Source of the DNA: JAGLQA01 sp023135565
GTDB lineage: Bacteria > Acidobacteriota > Aminicenantia > UBA2199
Length of the DNA stretch: 19,123 nucleotides
Direction: 5' to 3'
Assembly (NCBI GenBank): GCA_030639305.1
Contig: DAOWCY010000137.1
Span: 1-19,123 of the forward strand
Of the stretch, positions 1 to 6,132 are shown in pieces. The translations under genes were made by a program, and so were the position numbers. Below the pieces are notes generated by a model. That model was not told where the DNA came from, ran no database searches, and worked only from the letters and a program-made list of their open reading frames with translations. How positions within the stretch are numbered: position 1 is the first letter of the stretch; every line of letters starts with the position of its first letter.

Positions 1-86
1 AGCGCATCAGCTATTGCGTTACCGCAAACACCGTGTGGTTCTGGGCTAACATGATTTGCTAAATCTTTGTTATAAGAAACTTGCAT
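1..86 (-). CDS. Partial N-terminus of a group II intron-associated hypothetical protein
   Basis: A reading frame starts with ATG at 86-84 on the minus strand and runs off the left edge, giving 28 residues that begin MQVSYNKDLANHVSPEPHG. A GAGG sequence lies about 8 nt upstream of the ATG. From memory, this opening resembles the short hypothetical proteins (pattern MQVSY..GLANH.GPESC) commonly annotated just upstream of group II intron reverse transcriptases. I infer that a group II intron or related element continues to the left. No intron 5' splice motif (GTGYG) is visible upstream, so the exact relation to the intron is unknown, and the frame may not be translated. The element lies on the same strand as the intron end at the right edge. 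Confidence 0.4.
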   Translation of the reverse strand, partial: MQVSYNKDLANHVSPEPHGVCGNAIADA

Positions 87-101
87 TCTCTACCTCATGC
101 C

Positions 102-117
102 GATTTTAATCGGCGCT
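102..117. repeat. Short GC hairpin downstream of the Cys-rich peptide gene
   Basis: The sequence GCCGATTTTAATCGGC forms a 7-bp inverted repeat with a two-base centre. On the minus strand it follows an A-run and a GC-rich stretch (118-145) and lies about 45 nt past the stop of the Cys-rich peptide gene. It could belong to a terminator or to the edge of the element at the left end. The minus-strand side has no U-tract after the stem, so a terminator role is not supported. Confidence 0.3.
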
Positions 118-160
118 TTCGGCCCGGCCCCTTTTTTTTCGTCCCGTTTTCCGTTTTTAC

Positions 161-451
161 TCAAAAGCATCCCGGACAAAAAAAGCCAAACGCCTTTCTC
201 TTCATTCTAACCCCATCTCCACAAATAAGTTCACATTCCCAATAGCAAACTGCAAAACAAATTCCTCCGGTACACGACCAATCCATACAACCATCTCCAC
301 CGTATCCACAATAATTATAACAGGCTTGAAAAACCGTAGTGCTGTTGAAACAATCGCAAAGGTAAATTGATCCCAAATCAGTACTGAAAAATGTACTCGA
401 AAGCACTGCTGCGAAGACAACTGCAACAATTAAAGTTATTCTTTTTTTCAT
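161..451 (-). CDS. Small secreted cysteine-rich peptide, function unknown
   Basis: This 96-residue protein starts with a Sec signal peptide (MKKR, then a hydrophobic stretch to about residue 20, with likely cleavage near SSTFFS). The mature part of about 70 residues holds 12 cysteines, in spacings such as CDC, CYNYC, CxxGxC and CPGC, plus many aromatic and glycine residues. There are no catalytic motifs. An AGAGAGG ribosome site lies 5 nt before the ATG. The gene begins 15 nt after the stop of the propeller gene at 467-1534, so the two are almost certainly co-transcribed. I do not recognise the family. In Bacteroides, small exported NVEALA peptides are encoded next to 6-bladed propeller proteins, and this pair looks analogous in layout but shows no clear sequence relation. 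The even number of cysteines suggests disulfides or metal binding after export; both are inference. Confidence 0.72.
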   Translation of the reverse strand: MKKRITLIVAVVFAAVLSSTFFSTDLGSIYLCDCFNSTTVFQACYNYCGYGGDGCMDWSCTGGICFAVCYWECELICGDGVRMKRKAFGFFCPGCF

Positions 452-466
452 AATTACCTCTCTGTA

Positions 467-1534
467 TTATTTATATAAAACTACACTTCCATGTTTTGCA
501 GCATAGAAGATGTTGTTTTTTTTACACTGAAAGATTGTGATCTGGCCTTTTGTTCTTTTTATATATAGGATTTTTTTCAGCCCACCATCTAAATCGAATT
601 TATAGATAGGTACGATCCTCCTTGTCTTATCTTCAGGGAATTGTAAATAAAAGAAGTTGTTGTCATCACAATCTAAAAAGAAATTAACGGCGAACAATAA
701 AAACACGTCGTCATCATGTAATTGGTATAAGTCAAAAAGTTCTTTTTTATAAACTCGCAATATCTTTTCAGGCCATATACTAAATTTTTTTTTTAATTTC
801 CGGTTTTCTAAAAGATATAAGGTAGAAGAGTTTAGAATATAGACTAAAAGCCTGCCATCTTTCAACGAACAATATCTTAAGCTGCTCCGGACTGGAAAAC
901 TATGATTGATTTTGATTAAAGGGCGGGGATCAAGAAAGAGGAATCTACGGAATTCATTAACATCGAGCAGAACTCCGATTAATTTCATTTTGTTTGTAAA
1001 TATGTCTACCACCCCGCTGTTTTCCGATGGTATATAGAGGTTGCCTTCCGCATCTTGAACCGGGTTAAAGGTGTACTTATATTCGGTTTTATAATCGGTT
1101 ATATAATCACCTTTGAGGCTGAAAACCGTGATCCTTCTATTCTTGTAATCCTGGGCATATAACCGGTTCTTCCCGCTTATATTCAAAATTGCGCCACTTC
1201 CCCGGTTTGTGGCGAATTCCCCAGGTCCTTTCCCTTTTCTTCCGAATCTTCCCTGGAAAACTAAATTTTTATCGTACTTGAAGATTTCGCAGAACACCCC
1301 ATCGAAAACAAAGACGTTTCCGCTGCTGTCGGCTGTGACTGATCTTGCGAAAGCGATAAAATTTTCATCCTCATCTTTTTCATTGCTGATCTCTTTGTAT
1401 TTTCGCAGCGGTTCGTATTGAACGTTTTTCTCGAAACAAGTAGGTTTTGGGTTTTTTATTATTTTTATCTCTATTCCGAAAGAGAATAATGATAATATGA
1501 GAATGGAAGCTATAAAAAATAGGTTTTTTTTCAT
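467..1534 (-). CDS. Exported 6-bladed beta-propeller protein
   Basis: This 355-residue protein has an N-terminal signal peptide (MKKNLFFIASILILSLFSFG). No lipobox cysteine is evident, so it is probably periplasmic or secreted. It carries the hallmark of the bacterial 6-bladed propeller family: a blade of the form GNVFVFD, then the GRxGxGPGEF loop (residues about 95-107), then further NRLYAQDYKNRRI and GNLYIP blades. Such proteins are usually of unknown function, presumably binding a ligand or partner at the cell surface. The start is supported by a strong GAGGAGAAGG site just before the ATG and by a near-consensus promoter about 80 nt upstream. It is the first gene of a two-gene unit with the Cys-rich peptide at 161-451. 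The middle of the protein is diverged, with Lys- and Phe-rich stretches. An alternative is a TolB- or NHL-like propeller. Confidence 0.8.
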   Translation of the reverse strand: MKKNLFFIASILILSLFSFGIEIKIIKNPKPTCFEKNVQYEPLRKYKEISNEKDEDENFIAFARSVTADSSGNVFVFDGVFCEIFKYDKNLVFQGRFGRKGKGPGEFATNRGSGAILNISGKNRLYAQDYKNRRITVFSLKGDYITDYKTEYKYTFNPVQDAEGNLYIPSENSGVVDIFTNKMKLIGVLLDVNEFRRFLFLDPRPLIKINHSFPVRSSLRYCSLKDGRLLVYILNSSTLYLLENRKLKKKFSIWPEKILRVYKKELFDLYQLHDDDVFLLFAVNFFLDCDDNNFFYLQFPEDKTRRIVPIYKFDLDGGLKKILYIKRTKGQITIFQCKKNNIFYAAKHGSVVLYK

Positions 1535-1569
1535 GCCTTCTCCTCATTTTTTAGTCTAATTTTAATCTC

Positions 1570-1593
1570 AGCCATTGATTTATAGTAATGGCT
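1570..1593. promoter_or_regulatory. Inverted repeat in the propeller gene leader
   Basis: AGCCATT (1570-1576) and AATGGCT (1587-1593) are perfect 7-bp arms around a 10-nt AT-rich centre. They lie between the predicted transcription start and the ribosome site of the propeller gene. They could be an operator or an RNA hairpin in the leader. There is no direct evidence for either. Confidence 0.35.
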
Positions 1594-1611
1594 TTTTCCT
1601 ATCATAAGAAA

Positions 1612-1640
1612 ATTGTATGCGGAAAAATTTCGATTGTCAA
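1612..1640 (-). promoter_or_regulatory. Sigma-70-type promoter of the propeller/Cys-rich peptide operon
   Basis: On the minus strand TTGACA (1640-1635) is followed by exactly 17 nt and then TACAAT (1617-1612). The -35 is a perfect match and the -10 differs at one base. The predicted start near 1605 leaves a leader of about 70 nt before the ATG at 1534. This is the best promoter match in the window. Confidence 0.7.
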
Positions 1641-1763
1641 GAGTTTTTAAAAAAAAGGTTACCTAATCGTCAAATCTTGCACATTTCCGGCAAAAGTTTT
1701 TTTTGCAAGCTTGAAAAAAGTCTCGCACCGCCCCCACAATTCTTAAGCAGGTATTTGAGCGCT

Positions 1764-3347
1764 TTAAGGAACAGGAGTTATCACCGCTTTGAAAAAATCG
1801 GTGGCAACCTTTCTTGTAAAAAGGTCTTTCACATCCACCACAAAATCGTATTTTCCCTTTTTAACACCCGGGATCTTCAAATTGATTCGTATCTCTTTTT
1901 GAGTAGCGCTGATGGTTTTTCCCTGGTCAAAGATCGAAATCCCCCGCTCGTTTTTTACGCGTATGCGGATGGAGAGTTTGCCACTCACTTTTTCCTGCCG
2001 GTAGAAATCTGAAATGACAAAGAAGAGTTTTCCATTTTGAAATTTAAGTTCTCTAATTTTTACAGGTGTGCCTTTAATTTCCTTCGTTTCCAGGTAATCT
2101 CCAAGGTACCCGGTTTTAAGGTTAGGGCTGTAAATCAATTTGTGCTTTTTGCCGCTCGTTTTAATTTTTATTTTCCCAACTTTGTCCGGGTTTTGGGCCG
2201 CATAAGTTAAAATATAGTAAATATCCTCCACTTCACTGATAGAATCGAGCGCGGTGTCAATTTTATTAGATACGATTAATTTTCCACCGGTTCGTTCGGT
2301 GATTTCCCTTAAGGTGTGTTCTAATTCAGTGGATATTTGCTTATATTCCGCGTCTTCCATAAGCGTGCTGACTGTGGTCCGCATAAATATGGAGTGGAAG
2401 GTAGCGCCTACATTGTGAAATATTTTTGCCACCTCCTTCGCAGGAAAATCTTTGCCGAAATTGCGTTCCATCTGTATTTCGTTCAACTGGCGGGTAATAA
2501 TACGCGCGAAGTTGACGGGTTCAGACGAAAGGCTGGATTGCCATATCCCGAGTAACCTTTTGATTTCGCGCATGTTTCTACTGTTGATCATGATGTCGGG
2601 GAACAACTCGAATTGGTAAAAATTGATGACCCACTTTTCCTTGCGAATGTCTCTTAAAAAACGGGAGAAATTATAATATTTATTTATATCGGGGATTAGG
2701 TATCTTTTCTTAAAATCTTTCCATATCCTCATGTATTTTACTAAAAATCTTTGGACATATGTATAAAGAGTTTGCAGTGGATCTTTCATGTCAAATTTAT
2801 GTTTGTCCAATTCAGTTTCAATTTGTCTAAAATAGAGTAACAGCTTGTTGCGAGTTTCACGGCTGGCATCCTGGAGAAGTTTATCCAATTCGGCTCTGGC
2901 GGCGTCTTTGTCCTGCAAGTTTTTAAAAGAGACGGTGCGGTCGTTCACAAAAACCAGGAGTTGATCCGGTTTCTTTAAAACATTGTCAAATATATGCTGC
3001 ACTCCCTTTTTTATATATTCATTATAATGGGTGATGCGGAATACCAGGACAAAATAGCGGGATGCCCAGGATTTTTCCTGCTCCGCGGTCATCTCCAACT
3101 CTTGCAACTTCATTTTTTTCCGCTTGATAATGCAGCCGTTGATTTCCTGCCGCTTCCGGTTCTCGTAAAGTTTAAAGTCGGCTTTTGTCAGGTTATCCAC
3201 GGGTTTACCTTTATAATATACCCTCACCGGCACTTCGACATTGACTACCTTAACCGTTTCGCGGATATCTTCTTTCTCTTGCTGTGCAACCAGATCCGCG
3301 ACGCTTAACAAGAAGCCGATTAAACAGATAATAATCACTTTTTTCAT
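1764..3347 (-). CDS. Exported VWFA-related protein with degenerate MIDAS
   Basis: This 527-residue protein has a signal peptide (residues 1-21, MKKVIIICLIGFLLSVADLVA). Next comes the conserved lead-in of the acidobacterial VWFA-related family: a VEVPVRVYYKGKPVDNLT segment followed by DFKLYENRK (residues about 36-67). The VWA-like region follows. Near its end is the typical TGGKLI...YYILTYAA...GKIKIKTSGKKHKLIYSPNLKTGYL pattern (residues about 350-415), then a C-terminal extension of about 110 residues rich in beta-strand pattern. Where the first VWA strand normally reads DxSxS, this protein has FVLVFRITHYNEY, so the metal-binding MIDAS is missing. The middle (residues about 130-300) is rich in Lys and Arg and probably helical. 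The start is supported by AAGGAGA 5 nt before the ATG. The gene stands alone. Its role is unknown; the family is usually exported. Confidence 0.75.
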   Translation of the reverse strand: MKKVIIICLIGFLLSVADLVAQQEKEDIRETVKVVNVEVPVRVYYKGKPVDNLTKADFKLYENRKRQEINGCIIKRKKMKLQELEMTAEQEKSWASRYFVLVFRITHYNEYIKKGVQHIFDNVLKKPDQLLVFVNDRTVSFKNLQDKDAARAELDKLLQDASRETRNKLLLYFRQIETELDKHKFDMKDPLQTLYTYVQRFLVKYMRIWKDFKKRYLIPDINKYYNFSRFLRDIRKEKWVINFYQFELFPDIMINSRNMREIKRLLGIWQSSLSSEPVNFARIITRQLNEIQMERNFGKDFPAKEVAKIFHNVGATFHSIFMRTTVSTLMEDAEYKQISTELEHTLREITERTGGKLIVSNKIDTALDSISEVEDIYYILTYAAQNPDKVGKIKIKTSGKKHKLIYSPNLKTGYLGDYLETKEIKGTPVKIRELKFQNGKLFFVISDFYRQEKVSGKLSIRIRVKNERGISIFDQGKTISATQKEIRINLKIPGVKKGKYDFVVDVKDLFTRKVATDFFKAVITPVP

Positions 3348-3391
3348 AATTTCTCCTTGATTTTATTGTGGATTTATTTAGTTATCTAATG

Positions 3392-3416
3392 TTATCCATA
3401 TTATTTATACGGATAA
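3392..3416. promoter_or_regulatory. Inverted repeat upstream of the VWFA-related gene
   Basis: TTATCC (3392-3397) and GGATAA (3411-3416) flank an AT-rich centre about 45 nt upstream of the ATG. On the minus strand the centre reads TATAAATAAT, which could contain a -10 box, but no good -35 is visible. It is a candidate operator only. Confidence 0.3.
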
Positions 3417-3507
3417 AGGAAGAAGAAATGGATTTTTTTATGGGGGGCAGTCTCCGGTCTCCGGGGGCGGCGCACCCAGCCTATAACCCCCAGTATGCAC
3501 ACCTATA

Positions 3508-3539
3508 AGCAATAGTCATAAGCATTTACGATTATTGCT
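3508..3539. repeat. 32-nt imperfect palindrome
   Basis: AGCAATA (3508-3514) pairs with TATTGCT (3533-3539), and inside them TC/GA and TAA/TTA also pair, with two mismatches. It could be a hairpin or a binding site. It is not obviously part of the dispersed GC-rich element next to it. Confidence 0.4.
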
Positions 3540-3550
3540 CCTAAACGATT

Positions 3551-3593
3551 CCCCACTCAGTGGGGCTTTTGAAAAAGTTTGAACAAAACTTTT
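3551..3593. repeat. Dispersed palindromic element, copy 1 (short form)
   Basis: A CCCCACTCAGTGGGG hairpin (3551-3565) is followed by CTTTTGAAAAAGTTTGAACAAAACTTTT (3566-3593, a 28-nt block given here as two hairpin-forming halves). The same AT-rich block occurs inside the flavoprotein gene at about 10912-10939 and, with one change, at 12832-12860. On the minus strand it could act as the terminator of the anti-sigma gene. Confidence 0.7.
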
Positions 3594-3652
3594 AATAATT
3601 TAAAAGCGAGAAGCACTCCCCTCTCTGTGGCTAATTTCATGGTGGGCCGGAG

Positions 3653-5200
3653 CTATTGAATGTCCCGGCTGAGACGGTCGATGGTGATAACGGCATACTC
3701 TAAAAAGATACCGCTCAACCGCGGCTTTATTTTTTGCCACTCTTTTAAAATCTTCTCTTTTATTTTCACTTCCACTTTGCCCGTGGGCTTGCCGTAACAA
3801 CCGCGCAAATCACACCAGCCGGTACGGGCCAGCTTGAAAAATTCGTACTGCGGCGATTGGGGCTTGCTCTTTCTCAAAAAATACTCGACAGCGGGCGAAA
3901 TATGGGCGGCGGCCATGCTCTTCACAACAGTTAAGGCCGGTTTTAATCTATTCACATAACTATCTATTTTTTCGGAATTGCCGGTGGCCGCGGCTTCTTT
4001 TCTGAGTGCTTCGAACTCTCTTTGCAATTGCCCGGATAAAACGACGGCTTCTTTAAAATAATTTCCCATGTCCACGGCGGCAATATAAATAATCCCGGGG
4101 CGGGAAATGTCCCGGTTCAATTGTTCTAAAGCTGCCCGGGGCGCGCCCCGCTGGGATACGATTCCGCCTACTGAAGCCGGCTGCACCTGCTGCACTTCTT
4201 CCTTTCCAGGCGCGATGGTGTTCTTTACCGCGGCAGCCTGTCGATACTGCTGGACATCCCGTTCCTGTTGAGCATATTGGGTTTGCCCGACTGCTTGCTG
4301 CTTCTCTTCCCGGCTTGCCTGCCGCTCCCGGAGCTTTGCTTCCGGCTGCGTCTGCGCCTGGAAACTTCCTGTTTTTGCCTTTGCTTTTTTGCTTACAGCG
4401 GCGGCTTTGCCCGCTCTCTTTTCTGCCCCGGGAATTTCTCCTTCCCAGGAGGCTTTTTTGCTTACGGTTGGGGGAGCGCCTTTCTTCGCCTTTAAAATCG
4501 CCGGAGCTCCTTTATTTTCCCTGCCGGGCCGGGCGTCCCCTTTCTTTTTTCCAGTTTCCCGGAAGCCCTCTTTTTTCGCGGCTTTTTCGCGTTTTTCAAA
4601 ACCTGCTGCGTTACCTGATTCGACCGCGTCATCTGCCTTAAAGTAAGATTCCGTTTCTTTGATTTCGGCTTTCCCGGGTCTTTCTCCTGTTCCTGATGAA
4701 CGTTTCCCGGGCAAAAGGGCTTTCTTTTTTAGCCGGCCGTTCTTTTTATATTCCCCGGCTGGACGCGGCGGGGCGGCTTCTTCACTCAACACGATGGGTT
4801 GTACTTGCTGCTCTTTGGCCTGCGGTATAAAAACGATTTTGTAAAACAGGAATAGGCTGAACAGGGCGACGATTAGCGACGCTGCCATTCTAAAAGACCG
4901 GGAAAGATAGGGTTTTCGCAGCGTTTTTAATTCTCTCTCTCCGGCGTCGGGAACGGGCGCTGTGCGCTCGCTTAGGGATGCGGTCAGCAGGAAGGTCTCA
5001 TAACAACGGTCACAGGAGGCGAGATGCTTCATCAGCCGGCTGCGCTCCTCAACTGTGTTTTTTCCATCTATCAGGGTGGCAATCTCTTCGAGAGAGAGAC
5101 AACTGCCTGCCGGGGTTTCTTTTAAGGAAGCCGACAGCAGGGCGCCTATCTCTTCAAGGGCAGGGCCGGACAGAGTTACCTTATCATCCTGTTTTTTCAT
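3653..5200 (-). CDS. Zinc-finger transmembrane anti-sigma factor with long low-complexity domain
   Basis: This 515-residue protein probably binds and holds the adjacent sigma factor at the membrane. The N-terminus has the anti-sigma zinc-finger pattern: C34-LSLEEIATLIDG, then H59-xxx-C63-xx-C66 (HLASCDRCYETF). A single transmembrane helix follows at residues about 105-125. The next 220 residues (about 130-350) are an extreme Lys/Glu/Ala/Gln-rich low-complexity stretch, presumably outside the membrane. A folded C-terminal domain (about 355-515) holds an IIYIAAVDMGNYFKEA segment and a Cys pair in WCDLRGCYG; I do not recognise it. The gene starts 53 nt after the sigma stop, with a weak AGG site before the ATG, and forms the end of the kinase-sigma-anti-sigma operon. 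The long spacer suggests a sensor domain reaching through the periplasm; that is inference. Confidence 0.8.
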   Translation of the reverse strand: MKKQDDKVTLSGPALEEIGALLSASLKETPAGSCLSLEEIATLIDGKNTVEERSRLMKHLASCDRCYETFLLTASLSERTAPVPDAGERELKTLRKPYLSRSFRMAASLIVALFSLFLFYKIVFIPQAKEQQVQPIVLSEEAAPPRPAGEYKKNGRLKKKALLPGKRSSGTGERPGKAEIKETESYFKADDAVESGNAAGFEKREKAAKKEGFRETGKKKGDARPGRENKGAPAILKAKKGAPPTVSKKASWEGEIPGAEKRAGKAAAVSKKAKAKTGSFQAQTQPEAKLRERQASREEKQQAVGQTQYAQQERDVQQYRQAAAVKNTIAPGKEEVQQVQPASVGGIVSQRGAPRAALEQLNRDISRPGIIYIAAVDMGNYFKEAVVLSGQLQREFEALRKEAAATGNSEKIDSYVNRLKPALTVVKSMAAAHISPAVEYFLRKSKPQSPQYEFFKLARTGWCDLRGCYGKPTGKVEVKIKEKILKEWQKIKPRLSGIFLEYAVITIDRLSRDIQ

Positions 5201-5253
5201 ATACCTGTCTCTTACATTAGGATTTAGTCGGACAAAAGCCTGATTTTCCCCGC

Positions 5254-6132
5254 TTAGAACAAATCATCTAATTTTACTCCAGCGCGGGTTATTTTATCCC
5301 GGCATTTTGCCAGCACCCGGCTGAGCCGGTTGTAAACCGCTTTCTTGCTGATGCCTAATAGCCCGGCTATCTGCTCTATTTCTTTCGGTTTTTCGCCTTC
5401 GCTAACCGGGAACCTCATCCTTAAAATTAACCGTTCTTCGCCTTTTAATTGGGAAATAATGCTGCCCGTTACCTCTTTTAGTTTCTTTAAACGCTGGGTT
5501 TCTATGGTTATGTCTTCCGGGTTACTCTGCGTGTCGGCGATAATAAATTCACCTGTTTCCATATCCCTGGTTCCGTCTTGCACCAGCCGGTTTCCCTGCG
5601 GGGAGGGAATCTCACCCGGCGGTATCCTTTTCCCCTTGATTTTGGCTGCGATGCTTTCCACCTCATCCATAGACCCGGAAAAACCGGATTTAGACTTGAG
5701 CTCGCTGTAAGCAGCAGGAATCTCCAGCCCGGCTGCAAAGATCAACTCATAGATTCTTTCGCCCCAAACACCGATTTTTTTTGCTCTTTCTTTTTCCCTT
5801 CCCCTGCCCTTTTTCCTGCGTACTAGGTCTACTGCCTGGTTGGAGATTACAGCGGTTATATAAGTGCTTAATTTGGCTTTTCCTTTGAATTGTTTTAATA
5901 TTTTATAATTTTTTTCCTTAAGTTTGTCTAAGATTTTATTCGCCAGTTCCAATGCTTCGTTCTCGACGACAATGTTCCCGTCCCACATTTGCCCGACGGC
6001 TTTACGGCTACGGCTGGTGATGAATTCGATATGTTCCTTTATGATACCATTATAATAGGCATCTTCCGGGCCGTCCGGGACTTTCCCCCCGGGAACGGGT
6101 TTTAGGATAGAACGAAATTCTCCTTGTTTCAT
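5254..6132 (-). CDS. ECF-like sigma-70 family factor with large inter-domain insertion
   Basis: This is a sigma factor that directs RNA polymerase to specific promoters. I start it at the ATG at 6132 (MKQGEFRSILK, 292 residues). That ATG overlaps the stop of the kinase gene as ATGA, whereas the longer frame to 6225 would add 31 Pro/Arg-rich residues lying over the kinase coding sequence. The sigma region 2 core is seen in FKGKAKLSTYITAVISNQAV followed by DLVRRKKGRGREKERAKK (residues about 84-121). Region 4 with its helix-turn-helix is EERLILRMRF...PKEIEQIAGLLGISKKAVYNRLSRVL (about 232-276). Between them lie about 100 residues with no usual ECF counterpart, including a GKRIPPGEIPSPQGNRL segment. 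There is no clear Shine-Dalgarno site, consistent with translational coupling to the kinase. The cognate anti-sigma gene follows. Confidence 0.82.
   Translation of the reverse strand: MKQGEFRSILKPVPGGKVPDGPEDAYYNGIIKEHIEFITSRSRKAVGQMWDGNIVVENEALELANKILDKLKEKNYKILKQFKGKAKLSTYITAVISNQAVDLVRRKKGRGREKERAKKIGVWGERIYELIFAAGLEIPAAYSELKSKSGFSGSMDEVESIAAKIKGKRIPPGEIPSPQGNRLVQDGTRDMETGEFIIADTQSNPEDITIETQRLKKLKEVTGSIISQLKGEERLILRMRFPVSEGEKPKEIEQIAGLLGISKKAVYNRLSRVLAKCRDKITRAGVKLDDLF

Larger units (their letters stand above)
3348..3652. other. Gene-free stretch with palindromes and one copy of the dispersed element
   Basis: No coding frame is convincing here. From left to right it holds the leader of the VWFA-related gene with an inverted repeat at 3392-3416, a GC-rich patch (3435-3480, including CTCCGGTCTCCGG), a 32-nt imperfect palindrome at 3508-3539, and a dispersed palindromic element at 3551-3593. 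The last lies about 60 nt beyond the anti-sigma stop. Confidence 0.6.

Noticed and set aside
4268..4646. Plus-strand frames opposite the anti-sigma low-complexity region
   Set aside because: They are the Pro/Phe/Leu-rich antisense image of Lys/Glu/Ala codons.
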